Positions 45,612-54,115 are shown, counted from the stretch's first letter. The stretch: DNA of 64,000 nucleotides from Aliigemmobacter aestuarii (GCF_004799285.1 NZ_SSND01000001.1:1765760-1829759); one strand, 5' to 3'. The notes: generated by a model not told the origin, from the letters alone. A program made the numbers and translations.

Positions 45612-46396
45612 CAGCGTTCGCCTCCGAATTTCGCGTATCTTGCGGCAACCAGCATGATCGCCATCGACAGCCCGATGATGATGGTCGAGATCGCATTGAT
45701 CTCGGGTGTGAAACCCTTGCGGATCGCGGTGTAGATCAGGACGGGCAGCGTCGTGTCGCCGGGTTCGGACAGGAAGTAGGACACGACGAACTGATCGAAA
45801 CTGACGGCAAAGGCAAACAGCGCCCCGGCCACGATGCCCGGCAGGATCCACGGCACCGTCACGCGCATCGTCACGGTGAAGGGACCCGCGCCCAGTGACC
45901 GCGCCGCCTCTTCCAGCGTGCGGTCGAAGGTCGACAGGCGCGCGGTGACGACGACGATCACATAGGGCAGTGCCAGCGCCACATGCCCCACGATGACCGA
46001 CGGTGTGCCGCGCCCCACGCCGATGCCGAAGAAGAAGATCAACATCGCGGTCCCGGTGATCAGCCACGGGATCGCGATCGGCGGGAACAGAAGCACCTGA
46101 AGGATGCGCTTGCCCGGTATGTCATAGCGGAAAAGCGCGATGGAGGCCGCCGTACCCGCCGCCGTGGCCAGGACCGTGACGACGACCGCGATCCAGACCG
46201 AACGCCAGGCGGCGGTCAGGATCTCGTCGTTCCGCCACAGCCGTTCGTACCATTCGGTCGAGAAGCGGAAGGGAAGCTGGTAGAACTCGGACGCGTTGAA
46301 GGACATCGCGGCCATCGCCAGAATCGGCGCGTAGAGGAAGAACAGGATCAGCCCCAGATAGATCCGGCCCAGACGCGCAAGAAAGCGGTTCGTCAC
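45611..46396 (-). CDS. ABC importer permease (PotC-like)
   Basis: Inner-membrane permease subunit, 261 residues with about six hydrophobic helices. The EAA loop for ATPase contact is seen in LEEAARSLGAGPFTVTMRVTVPWILPGIVAG. The start is GTG 46396, which overlaps the stop of the first permease (GTGA); the longer frame to 47191 is shadow of that gene. It starts with the basic MTNRFLARLGR before the first helix, normal for PotC-type subunits. Confidence 0.9.
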   Translation of the reverse strand: MTNRFLARLGRIYLGLILFFLYAPILAMAAMSFNASEFYQLPFRFSTEWYERLWRNDEILTAAWRSVWIAVVVTVLATAAGTAASIALFRYDIPGKRILQVLLFPPIAIPWLITGTAMLIFFFGIGVGRGTPSVIVGHVALALPYVIVVVTARLSTFDRTLEEAARSLGAGPFTVTMRVTVPWILPGIVAGALFAFAVSFDQFVVSYFLSEPGDTTLPVLIYTAIRKGFTPEINAISTIIIGLSMAIMLVAARYAKFGGER

Positions 46397-47256
46397 AGCG
46401 TGGCCCTCCGGATCGCGGGGCTGGCGAGGGCAAGGATCCCCAGCACGACGGCCAGCAGGATGAACGACAAGGCCGCCCCCAGGGGCCAGTTGAACACCGC
46501 CACGAACTGATCCTCGATCACCGTTCCGTAATAGGTGCCGCGCCGGCCGCCCAGGATGCGGGGTTCCATGAAGGACCCGACCACCGGCACGAAGATGAGA
46601 ACCGCGCCCGCGATGATCCCCGGCGCGGCCAGCGGCAGGATCAGGCGCCTGAGGATCGTGCGGCGGCGCGCGCCAAGCGACCGTGCGGCCTCGATCAGGC
46701 TGTCGTCGATCGCCTGAAGCGCCAGATAAGAGGTGAGGATCACATAAGGAAGGTAGGAATGGACCAGGCCGATGACGATGGCCGTCGGGCTGAACATCAG
46801 GTTCAGCCGCACATCCCAGGGCAGGATGGCATCGACCGTTGACCCGAGAATGCCGTTGCCGCGCAGGACGATGGCCCAGGAAAAGATCCGGACCAGCGAA
46901 TTGGACCAGAACGGCAGGATCACCAGCAGAAACAGCGCCTCGCGCGAACGTCCCCGGACGACCTTCGCCAGCACATAGGCACAGGGAAAACCGATCAGCA
47001 CCGAAAGGGCGGTGACGATCAGGCCAAGCTTGACCGACTTCCACAGCAAGGTGGCATAGGTCGGGGTTTCCAGGAACGCCCGGTAATTGTCGAGCGTGAA
47101 CTGCCAGTCGCGCCCGCCGAAGGGCACGTCGGACAGGAAGCTGAAAAATGCCATGGCCGAAAGCGGCAGGAAGACCGCCGCCATCAGCCACAGATAGGCC
47201 GGGGAAAGCAGCGCCAGCGCGCGCAGCCTGTCGGTTCGTGCAAGGCTTCCGCTCAT
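46393..47256 (-). CDS. ABC importer permease (PotB-like)
   Basis: Inner-membrane permease subunit, 287 residues with six to seven hydrophobic helices. The EAA motif is LIEAARSLGARRRTILRRLILPLAAPGIIAG. N-terminal positive charges (LARTDRLRAL) precede the first helix. It lies 19 bases after the solute-binding gene in the operon and overlaps the second permease by four bases. Confidence 0.9.
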   Translation of the reverse strand: MSGSLARTDRLRALALLSPAYLWLMAAVFLPLSAMAFFSFLSDVPFGGRDWQFTLDNYRAFLETPTYATLLWKSVKLGLIVTALSVLIGFPCAYVLAKVVRGRSREALFLLVILPFWSNSLVRIFSWAIVLRGNGILGSTVDAILPWDVRLNLMFSPTAIVIGLVHSYLPYVILTSYLALQAIDDSLIEAARSLGARRRTILRRLILPLAAPGIIAGAVLIFVPVVGSFMEPRILGGRRGTYYGTVIEDQFVAVFNWPLGAALSFILLAVVLGILALASPAIRRATL

Positions 47257-47275
47257 GCCGCCTTCCCCGCGCCCG

Positions 47276-48307
47276 TCACTGTGCCGCCTTCAGATCCTGC
47301 CACAGCTTCAGGTAGGTTTCCCGGTCGGCATCCGACACGGGCTTCATGAACTGCACCTTGGCCACGACTGCCGGATCGCCCAGAACCGCACGGTTGAAGC
47401 TGGTTTCCGGCAACGCCGCCGCGGCCTTGGTGTTCGACGTGGCGGGGGCGCCTTCGGTATCCCAGCGGACGTAGAATTCGGGATCGACCATCCAGTCGAT
47501 GAAGGCATGGGCCGCGTCCATCTTGGTGGAACTGGCCGGAATCGACAGCCCGTCCAGCCATCCCAGAGCGCCTTCCTCGGGGACGATGAAGGTGATCGGC
47601 AGGCCGTTCGCGATCGACCGTGCGGCCGACCCCGACCAGTAGGTCGCCACGACGAAATCGCCGGCGGCCATGAACTGGTTCCAGTCGTTCTCGGAACTCC
47701 AGAAGGTCGTGACCTGGGGCATCAGTTCGGTCAGCCTGGCCTTGACCGCCTCAAGATCGGTGATCTGGTTCAGATTCTGCCCGGTGGCCATAGCGGCGAA
47801 TTGGACCGCTTCCAGCCCGTCGTCACGGATCGAAACGCGCCCCTTCAGCGCCGGGTCCCACAAGACCGAAAGCGAGGTGGGCAGTTCCGGGAAATCGGCG
47901 GTGTTCACCGCGATCGAGGTGAGGCCCCATGTCCAGGGCACGCCATGCAGCGCGCCTGCCGGGTTGAGATCCTCGTTGCCCACCAGCGCCGGGTCGAGAT
48001 CGGCGAAATTGCCGATCTTGCTGCTGTCGATCGGGGCGATCAGACCTTCGGACTGCGCCTGCGCGGTATAGGCCGCGTTGATCAGAACCACGTCATAGGC
48101 GCCGGGATTGGTGCGCAGCTTGGTCAGCATCTCCTGTTCCGAGGTGAAGTATTCATGCACCACGGTGTGACCAGTCTTTTCGGTGAAGGCGGCGATGGCC
48201 CAGTCAAGGTCGGTGCCATAGCCTTGCCAGTTCAGCACGCGGATCTCGTCCGCGGCTGCGGCCTGTGAGGCCATCACAAGGGCGGATGTCAGCAGAAATC
48301 TTTTCAT
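47276..48307 (-). CDS. ABC importer periplasmic binding protein (PotD-like)
   Basis: A periplasmic solute-binding protein of 343 residues from the PotD/PotF group. The signal peptide is MKRFLLTSALVMASQAAAADE, cleaved near Ala22. The mature start EIRVLNWQGYGTDLDWAIAAFTEKTGHTV is typical of the group, and later blocks are YDVVLINAAYTAQAQSEGLIAPID and the WSSENDWNQFMAAGDFVVATYWSG region. Start ATG 48307 has GGAGG 5 bases upstream and overlaps the PfkB gene stop (ATGA). The acidic polyamine-binding residues could not be confirmed from sequence, so the ligand is open. Confidence 0.9.
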   Translation of the reverse strand: MKRFLLTSALVMASQAAAADEIRVLNWQGYGTDLDWAIAAFTEKTGHTVVHEYFTSEQEMLTKLRTNPGAYDVVLINAAYTAQAQSEGLIAPIDSSKIGNFADLDPALVGNEDLNPAGALHGVPWTWGLTSIAVNTADFPELPTSLSVLWDPALKGRVSIRDDGLEAVQFAAMATGQNLNQITDLEAVKARLTELMPQVTTFWSSENDWNQFMAAGDFVVATYWSGSAARSIANGLPITFIVPEEGALGWLDGLSIPASSTKMDAAHAFIDWMVDPEFYVRWDTEGAPATSNTKAAAALPETSFNRAVLGDPAVVAKVQFMKPVSDADRETYLKLWQDLKAAQ

Positions 48308-49278
48308 GGTTTCCTCCATTCATGTCGGGCGGGTTTGTCGGTTCCGGCGGGTGCGCGGCCTTCGCGCATGGCCGCAAGAACCGTAGGCAGGTCAGGGGAC
48401 GTGGACGGCCCTTCTTGTGTTGTGGAAAGCGCGGCGCAGACATTGGCGATCTCTGCCGCGCGCAGGGGTGGTTCGCCCCGGATCAGCATGGCGATGAAGG
48501 CGCCCGTATGGGCGTCTCCCGCGCCGTTCGTGTCGACCGGGGTCACGGGATGGCCCGGCAGGTGGCGCGCGCCGCCGCCGTCGACTAGCGCGATGAAGCA
48601 TCCGTTCGCGCCGTCACGCAGGATCGCACCGCCGCCGGTCGGGCGTTCGCGTGCCAGCGCGGCGGCAATGGCGGACGGGTCCGCAAGACCGGTCAGGAAC
48701 GCGCCCTCGGCCCGGTTCGCCGTGATCCAGAGCGCCGCGCCCAGGGCCGCCTTTCGCGCGGGCGCGGGCAGTTCCGCGATGATCGGGCAAGGATCGAAGA
48801 CAAGCCGCGGCGGGCGCGATTCCAGCCAGCGTACAAGCGCGTCGCGGCTGCCCGGATAATGCAGGGCATAGCCCGACATGAGCAGCCAGTCCCGCGGGCC
48901 GGGGCGGATCAGGGCAAGATCGGAATCGCCAACCTGCCCGTCGGCCCCGGATACCGCGATGAAGGTGCGTTCGCCCGCGCGGTCGATCAGAACGGTGCAG
49001 ATGCCCTGATCGGCGGCGGGCAGGCGCGGGCGCAGCGCGGCGATCCCTTCGCGGTCCAGCGCGGCGGCGGCCAGATTGGCCAGCGGCCCGGTGCCAAGCG
49101 ATCCGCCATAGGCGACGGTCGCCCCCATCCGGCGGGCTGCGACCATCGCGTTGAACCCGCCCCCTGCGGCAAGCTCCGCGCCGCGCACGATGGCCTCGGT
49201 CCCCGGTGCGGGCACGGCCTCGACCCTGTAGATCAGGTCGATGATCACCCCCGATATCTGAATCAGACGGGCGGTCAT
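48304..49278 (-). CDS. PfkB family sugar kinase (ribokinase-like)
   Basis: A 324-residue kinase of the PfkB family. Signature 1 is GGGFNAMVAARRMGA near residues 38-53. Signature 2, with the catalytic Asp, is TPVDTNGAGDAHTGAF near residues 248-263; the Thr-x-GAGD form is intact as DTNGAGD. The central part holds DGQVGDSDLALI and ITANRAEGAFLTG. It overlaps the glycohydrolase gene upstream and the binding-protein gene downstream by four bases each. Together they suggest phosphorylation of a sugar freed by the glycohydrolase, such as ribose or a ribosyl derivative. Confidence 0.88.
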   Translation of the reverse strand: MTARLIQISGVIIDLIYRVEAVPAPGTEAIVRGAELAAGGGFNAMVAARRMGATVAYGGSLGTGPLANLAAAALDREGIAALRPRLPAADQGICTVLIDRAGERTFIAVSGADGQVGDSDLALIRPGPRDWLLMSGYALHYPGSRDALVRWLESRPPRLVFDPCPIIAELPAPARKAALGAALWITANRAEGAFLTGLADPSAIAAALARERPTGGGAILRDGANGCFIALVDGGGARHLPGHPVTPVDTNGAGDAHTGAFIAMLIRGEPPLRAAEIANVCAALSTTQEGPSTSPDLPTVLAAMREGRAPAGTDKPARHEWRKP

Positions 49279-50291
49279 CCGGCGCCTCCTTTCCCGCGCC
49301 CGTCGCGCAGGTCCAGAAGGCCCCGTGCCACAGGCGCAAGGTCCAGATGGTTGGTTTCCATGACTTGCTTCCGCTTTTCGGCGGGAAATCCGGCAAGACC
49401 GGCGCAGGCCCCGGCCATCGCGCAGGCGATGGCGCCGATGGTGTCGGTGTCGTCGCCGATGTTCGCGGCGATCACCGCCGTCTGCCAGGGGTCCGCGCCC
49501 GCCAGGCGAACCACGCCAAAGGCGCAGGCGACCGAATCCCGGCTGGCCACCGATGTGCCGATGGTTCCGGCAAGCGATGCCTCGTTCCCCGTGCGTGCCA
49601 GATGCAGCGCCTGTTCGATGCGCCCGGCCATGTCGCCTTCGCCCACGGCGGCGCCATGCGTTGCGCCAAGGCGGGCGGCGGCAAGGGCGCCGGGCAGGCC
49701 GGTTTCGAAATCCGCCCCGTCGATGCCCTGGCTGATGACCATTGCCACGGCGGCGGCGGCGGCGATGGCCTCGCGCGTGTTGTGGGTGACAAGGCAGGCC
49801 CTGGCCACGCTGGCGCAGAGGGCGGCGACGTCATCGGCGGGGGTGGCGATGGCCACCGGCGCGATCCGCATCGCCGCGCCGTTGGTGGTGCCTTGCCGTC
49901 CGGTTTCGGTGGCGGGCACGCCCGACAGAAGCGATTCGAGCGCGCGCTTCGACGAAGGCCCCAGAAGGTCGCGCAGGCCGCGTGCGCGCACGTCGCGTTC
50001 CCAGCCGATCAGCGCATTGGCCCAGGCGCGGTGATCCAGCGTTCCGCCGTCGCGGATCAGCAGGTCGGCCAGAAGCAGCGTCTGTTCGGTGTCGTCGGTG
50101 ACCATGCCCGCCCCAAGGCCGTGCGACACGGGGTGATCGGGGCAGGGCGCGACGAAATCCGTGATCCGGCCATAGATGGCGGTGATCCGGTCGCGCGGGA
50201 AGGTCTGCGCGGGCATCCCAAGCGCGTCGCCGATGGCCACGCCCATCAGGGCCCCCAACGCACGATCCAGCCTGTCCGCCGCGCGATCCAT
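49275..50291 (-). CDS. ADP-ribosylglycohydrolase family enzyme
   Basis: A 338-residue protein of the DraG/ARH family, which cleaves N- or O-glycosidic bonds to ribose with two magnesium ions. Metal-site motifs are complete: GVAIGDALGMP near residue 17, VTDDTEQTLLLAD (Thr-Asp-Asp at 65-67), TNGAAMRIAPVA and GDDTDTIGAIACAMAGACAG near residues 278-297. No nitrogenase genes are present, so a DraG role is unlikely. It shares a base with the GntR gene stop and overlaps the PfkB kinase by four bases. In this operon it more likely splits an imported riboside than removes ADP-ribose from proteins; that is inference. Confidence 0.88.
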   Translation of the reverse strand: MDRAADRLDRALGALMGVAIGDALGMPAQTFPRDRITAIYGRITDFVAPCPDHPVSHGLGAGMVTDDTEQTLLLADLLIRDGGTLDHRAWANALIGWERDVRARGLRDLLGPSSKRALESLLSGVPATETGRQGTTNGAAMRIAPVAIATPADDVAALCASVARACLVTHNTREAIAAAAAVAMVISQGIDGADFETGLPGALAAARLGATHGAAVGEGDMAGRIEQALHLARTGNEASLAGTIGTSVASRDSVACAFGVVRLAGADPWQTAVIAANIGDDTDTIGAIACAMAGACAGLAGFPAEKRKQVMETNHLDLAPVARGLLDLRDGRGKGGAG

Positions 50292-51001
50292 CAGAAATCT
50301 ATCCTCAGCCCGAAGCGCGCGGGGTCGAGGATGCTTTCGACATATTCAAGCACCTCCTCTCCGGCGGCTTTCGTCACCCTTTCCAGCCGCAGCATCGGCG
50401 CGCCCGGCTGGCGGCCCATGATGGTGGCATCGACCTGCGTCAGGGCCGGAACCACGCCGACGATTTCCTGCCCGCTGGCGGTCGCAAGACCCATGTCCGC
50501 AAGGGTGGCGGACAAGGACCCGTCGCGCAGGCCATCGGTCAGGACCGGCGCGAAACTGTCGCGCCACGGCAGGCGGCTGCGTTCCAGCGATATCCCCTGC
50601 GCCGACTTGCGGCACCAGCGCAGCCGGTCGATCCGCAGATAGGTTCCGGGCGACCCGAGCCGGGCATCGGCGCGCGGGCTTGACCCTTTCGAGATGCCCA
50701 GAAGCCGGGTTTCGACCGCCCCTTCGCCATGCGAAAGCGCAACCGTCCAGCCCCGGCTCGAATCGATCGTCGTGCCATCATAGGTGACGAAGGATCCGAT
50801 CCCGGTGCGCGTGGTGATCAGCCCCTGTCGCGACAGCATTTCGAGGCCGCGGCGCACCGTGTTGCGGCTGACCGCAAAGCGGCGCATCAGCGCGCCTTCG
50901 CTTTCCAGCTGGTCGCCATGGCCGAACCGCCCCGCCCGGATGTCGCGTTCCAGCGTCCGGGCCACGACCTCGGCCTTTGCCATGCCAATCCGGTCCGACA
51001 C
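50291..51001 (-). CDS. GntR/HutC family regulator with UTRA domain
   Basis: A 236-residue regulator and the first gene of the ABC operon. The N-terminal winged helix (about 8-75) shows LERDIRAGRFGHGDQLESEGALMRRFAVSRNTVRRGLEMLSRQGLITTRTGIGSFV. The UTRA ligand domain follows (about 95-235; PGTYLRIDRLRWC, GISLERSRLPW, VDATIMGRQPGAPMLRLERV, YVESILDPARFGLRI). UTRA members bind sugar phosphates, histidine intermediates and the like. The start is GTG 51001 with GGAGG 8 bases upstream. It probably represses its own operon. Confidence 0.9.
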   Translation of the reverse strand: MSDRIGMAKAEVVARTLERDIRAGRFGHGDQLESEGALMRRFAVSRNTVRRGLEMLSRQGLITTRTGIGSFVTYDGTTIDSSRGWTVALSHGEGAVETRLLGISKGSSPRADARLGSPGTYLRIDRLRWCRKSAQGISLERSRLPWRDSFAPVLTDGLRDGSLSATLADMGLATASGQEIVGVVPALTQVDATIMGRQPGAPMLRLERVTKAAGEEVLEYVESILDPARFGLRIDF

Positions 51002-51017
51002 GCGGCAGCCCTCCGGA

Positions 51018-51061
51018 ACCTGTTCCTACCTGTACCTTATCGGCGCCGCGTGACCAGTCAA
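51018..51061 (-). promoter_or_regulatory. Candidate promoter and direct-repeat operator of the GntR-ABC operon
   Basis: On the minus strand TTGACT (51056-51061), a 16-base spacer and TAAGGT (51034-51039) precede the GntR start. Just downstream, ACAGGT occurs twice (51028-51033 and 51018-51023) with a 4-base gap, where a repressor could cover the start site. Confidence 0.4.
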
Positions 51062-51091
51062 CCGGATTGACCGGGGTCAAGTCGCGCCGGG

Positions 51092-52405
51092 TCAGGGCAG
51101 CAGGAACAGCGATATCCCCGGAACAGCCGCCAGAAGGATCACGCGCATCAGATCTGAGGCCACGAAATACATCACCGCGCCGTAGGTTTCGCGGATCGGC
51201 GTCTCGCGGTCCATCGCGTTGATGATGAACAGGTTCAACCCCACCGGCGGCGTGATCAGGCCCACCTCGACCACGATCAGGACAAGCACCCCGAACCAGA
51301 TCGCCATATGTTCGGGCGACAGGCCGAAATCCAGCGATTGCATCACCGGAAAGAAGATCGGGATCGTCAGCAGGATCATCGACAGGCTGTCCATCAGGCA
51401 ACCGAGGATCAGGTAGATCGCAAGGATGATCGCCAGCACCACCCAGGGCCCGAATCCCTGCGCCACGACCCAGGCGGAAATGGTCTGGGGGACCTGCGTC
51501 AGGGCAAGGAAGGCGTTGAAGAAGGACGCACCCAGCACGATGAAGAAGATCATCGCCGTGCCCGAGGCCGTAGCCATCAGCGCCGCCCGCAGGCGCGGCC
51601 AGTCAAGCCCGCCCGAGGCCCAGGCCAGAAGGCCCGTGCCAAGCGCCCCGACCGACGCCCCTTCGGTCGGGTTGAAGATCCCGGTATAGATGCCTCCGAC
51701 CACGACGGTGAAGATCGCCAGCACCGGCCAGACATCGCGCAACGCCCGGAAGCGCGCGCCATAGGGCAGGCGCGGGCGGCTGCCGGCGGCGCCGGGGTGC
51801 AGCCGGACATAAAGGTTGATGACCAGCATGTACCCGACAGCCGCGAGGATGCCGGGGATGAAGGCGGCAAGGAACATCTTGGCGATGTTCTGTTCGGTCA
51901 GCGTCGCATAGATCACCAGCACGACCGACGGAGGGATCAGGATTCCCAGCGTTCCGCCTGCGGCCAGCGCGGCGGTCGACAGGCCGCCGGAATAGCCCGC
52001 GCGCTTCAGTTCCGGCAGGGCGACCTGCGCCATCGTGGCGGCGGTGGCCAGCGACGACCCGCAGATCGAACCGAATCCCGCGCAGGCACCCACGGCGGCC
52101 ATCGCCGTTCCGCCCTTGCGGTGGCCAAGCCATGCCTCGGCGGCCTTGAACAGCGCCCGGCTCATGCCGCCCAGGCCGGCCAGATGGCCCATGAGCAGGA
52201 AGATCGGGATGATCGACAGTGAATAGCTTGAAAACGTGGTGAAGGTTTCCGTCTTGAACTTGGACAGAATGATGTTGGGGCTGCCCGTCACGATCCACAT
52301 CCCGCCGACGCCGCAGACCAGCATCGCAAGCCCGATTGGTGCGCGCAGGAAGATCATCGCCAGAAGAACCGGGAAGGACAGAAGGCCGATCTCGATGTTC
52401 GTCAA
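51092..52405 (-). CDS. dctM: TRAP transporter large permease DctM
   Basis: Large membrane subunit of a TRAP importer, 437 residues with about twelve or thirteen hydrophobic helices, driven by sodium or proton gradient. Family blocks seen: PIGLAMLVCGVGGMW, FLLMGHLAGLGGMSRALFKAAEAWLGHRKGG, GSICGSSLATAATMAQVALPELKRAGYSGGLSTAALAAGGTLGILIPPSVVLVIYA. The C-terminus has VEVGLITPPVGLNLFIINA. It overlaps dctQ by four bases and is the last gene of pobA-dctP-dctQ-dctM. Confidence 0.94.
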   Translation of the reverse strand: MTNIEIGLLSFPVLLAMIFLRAPIGLAMLVCGVGGMWIVTGSPNIILSKFKTETFTTFSSYSLSIIPIFLLMGHLAGLGGMSRALFKAAEAWLGHRKGGTAMAAVGACAGFGSICGSSLATAATMAQVALPELKRAGYSGGLSTAALAAGGTLGILIPPSVVLVIYATLTEQNIAKMFLAAFIPGILAAVGYMLVINLYVRLHPGAAGSRPRLPYGARFRALRDVWPVLAIFTVVVGGIYTGIFNPTEGASVGALGTGLLAWASGGLDWPRLRAALMATASGTAMIFFIVLGASFFNAFLALTQVPQTISAWVVAQGFGPWVVLAIILAIYLILGCLMDSLSMILLTIPIFFPVMQSLDFGLSPEHMAIWFGVLVLIVVEVGLITPPVGLNLFIINAMDRETPIRETYGAVMYFVASDLMRVILLAAVPGISLFLLP

Positions 52406-52959
52406 TGCTTCGCGTCTCCCAGGGCGGGGCGCGTCTCGCGTCCGGTCAGCGCGGCAACCACGCGGTCAGCGGCCGACCACAGGCCCGTCAGCGCACCGAT
52501 CACAGCCGGAACCATGCAGGCCGCATAGGCCCACCAGACGCGGAACTGAAGGAACATCGAGGTTTCGCCGTTCTTCAGCTTGCCCAGCATCCCTTCGTAA
52601 AGCCGCCAGGCGATGAAGATCATCACGGCGGCGAACAGAAGCTCCCAGACGGCCAACAGGATGCGGTTCGCGCGCAGGCCGAGACCCGAGGTGAAGATGT
52701 CCACAGTGGCATGACCCGCCTGCACCTGGCACAGCGGCAGGAAGGCGAAGATGGCAAAGGCGATGCCCGCCTCGACCAGTTCGAAATCGCCCGGGACCGG
52801 GCCAAGGCCGAGGGGCACCAGCGCCCGTCCGGTGATGCTGAGACAGGTCATCAGGATCAGCAGGACAAGAACGATCCCGCCCAGCATGGCCGAGCCGACG
52901 GTCATCCGGAAGACGATGCGGTTGATCTGGCCGGTCATTCGGTCAGGTGTCCCGTGCAT
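52402..52959 (-). CDS. dctQ: TRAP transporter small permease DctQ
   Basis: Small membrane subunit, 185 residues with four hydrophobic helices (about 12-38, 55-78, 95-115, 135-160). The DctQ motif is seen around GDFELVEAGIAFAIFAFLPLCQVQAGHATVDIF. It is 85 bases after dctP, a gap holding a 10-bp hairpin, and overlaps dctM. Confidence 0.9.
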   Translation of the reverse strand: MHGTPDRMTGQINRIVFRMTVGSAMLGGIVLVLLILMTCLSITGRALVPLGLGPVPGDFELVEAGIAFAIFAFLPLCQVQAGHATVDIFTSGLGLRANRILLAVWELLFAAVMIFIAWRLYEGMLGKLKNGETSMFLQFRVWWAYAACMVPAVIGALTGLWSAADRVVAALTGRETRPALGDAKH

Positions 52960-52982
52960 GCACCGGGGGGAGCCCCCGGTGC
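52960..52982 (-). other. Strong hairpin between dctP and dctQ
   Basis: GCACCGGGGG (52960-52969) and CCCCCGGTGC (52973-52982) form a 10-bp stem with a 3-base loop. No T-run follows on the minus strand, so it is more likely an mRNA-stabilising or processing stem that lets the binding protein outnumber the permease than a full terminator. Confidence 0.6.
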
Positions 52983-53007
52983 GGTCTTCCGGGCCAGGAT
53001 CGCTGAA

Positions 53008-53054
53008 CCGCAGGACTTTGGCCCGCAGGACTCTGGCCCATCGGTCATTGGCCC
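53008..53054. repeat. Three 15-bp tandem repeats at the end of dctP
   Basis: Units CCGCAGGACTTTGGC (53008-53022), CCGCAGGACTCTGGC (53023-53037) and CCATCGGTCATTGGC (53038-53052) follow one another; a fourth partial copy enters the gene. The dctP stop codon lies in the third unit, so slippage may have extended or shortened the gene's end. Confidence 0.6.
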
Positions 53055-54076
53055 ATCAGGGCGCGGGCTTCGTCCAAGAGGGCCTGCCCGTCGATGCCCT
53101 GATCCGACATTTCCTTCAGCCAGGTGTCATAGGTGGGCTTTGCCGCGGCTTCCCATTCGGCGGACTGTTCGGCGGTCAGGGCGATGATGTTGTTGTCCAT
53201 GTCCACCGCCATCTGCCGCGCGCCGTCATCGGCCGACTGGCTGAGCTTGCCCGCCATGGCCGAGAATTCCACCCCGGTGTTGGCGTCGATCACCGCCTTC
53301 AGGTCGTCGGGCAGGCCGTCATAGACCGCCTTGTTCATCGCCATGATGAAGGCCGAGGTATAAAGCGCCTTGCCCGCGAATTCGGTGTGGTTCTTCACCA
53401 GTTCCGAGGATTTCAGCGCGCCGGTGACTTCCCAGGGAATGATGGTCGCGTCGATCACGCCCTTCGACAGGGATTCGGGCACCGCCGGAACCGGCATGCC
53501 CACCGCCGTGGCGCCAAGGTTCGTCACCATCATGTTCGTCACCCGCGTCGGCGCGCGCAATTTCACGCCCGCGAGGTCCGCAGGCGCGGCGATCGGCGTC
53601 TTGGAATGGATGACACCCGGGCCGTGCGTCCACATGCCCAGAACCTTCACATCCGCGTATTCCGTGGCGAACATGTGCTTTTCGCCAAGCGTGTAAAGCG
53701 CACGCGAGGCGCTTTCGGCGTCGTTGATCAGGAACGGAAGCTCGATCACCTCGGTCCGGGGGAAGCGGCCCGGCGTATAGCCCGGCAGGGTCCAGACGAT
53801 ATCGGCCACGCCATCCGTGACCTGGTCGATCAGTTCCGGCGGCTTACCGCCAAGCTGCATGGCCGGGTAATGTTCAAAGGTAATGCGCCCGCCGGATTCC
53901 GCCGTGATCTTTTCCATCCACGGCACCAGAACCAGCGCCGGAACCGGGGCCTGCGCCGGCAGGAACTGATGCAGCTTCAGGACCACGTCCTGCGCGGCGG
54001 CTGCGCCCATCGACACGACCGTGGCCAGCGCCGACGCACAGGCGAGTCGGGCCAGTCTTGATACGGATACTTTCAT
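53045..54076 (-). CDS. dctP: TRAP periplasmic binding protein DctP
   Basis: Periplasmic substrate receptor, 343 residues from ATG 54076. The signal peptide has basic MKVSVSRLARL, then a hydrophobic stretch ending near AAAQ (about residue 28). Mature protein blocks follow the DctP family: LKLHQFLPAQAPV, ESGGRITFEHYPAMQLGGKPPELIDQVTDGVADIVWTLPGYTPGRFP, IPWEVTGALKSSELVKNHTEFAG. The conserved Arg for carboxylate binding is probably in LRAPTRVTN near residue 170. It sits 39 bases after pobA, so the ligand is likely 4-hydroxybenzoate or a precursor aromatic acid. Confidence 0.92.
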   Translation of the reverse strand: MKVSVSRLARLACASALATVVSMGAAAAQDVVLKLHQFLPAQAPVPALVLVPWMEKITAESGGRITFEHYPAMQLGGKPPELIDQVTDGVADIVWTLPGYTPGRFPRTEVIELPFLINDAESASRALYTLGEKHMFATEYADVKVLGMWTHGPGVIHSKTPIAAPADLAGVKLRAPTRVTNMMVTNLGATAVGMPVPAVPESLSKGVIDATIIPWEVTGALKSSELVKNHTEFAGKALYTSAFIMAMNKAVYDGLPDDLKAVIDANTGVEFSAMAGKLSQSADDGARQMAVDMDNNIIALTAEQSAEWEAAAKPTYDTWLKEMSDQGIDGQALLDEARALMGQ

Positions 54077-54115
54077 TCTTTCCTCCCTTTGGGGCCGGTG
54101 ACACGGCCAGCACAC

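Noticed and set aside
44580..48307. Naming the ABC importer a spermidine/putrescine system
   Set aside because: Subunit types match, but polyamine-binding residues were not confirmed and the operon's glycohydrolase and kinase point to another cargo.
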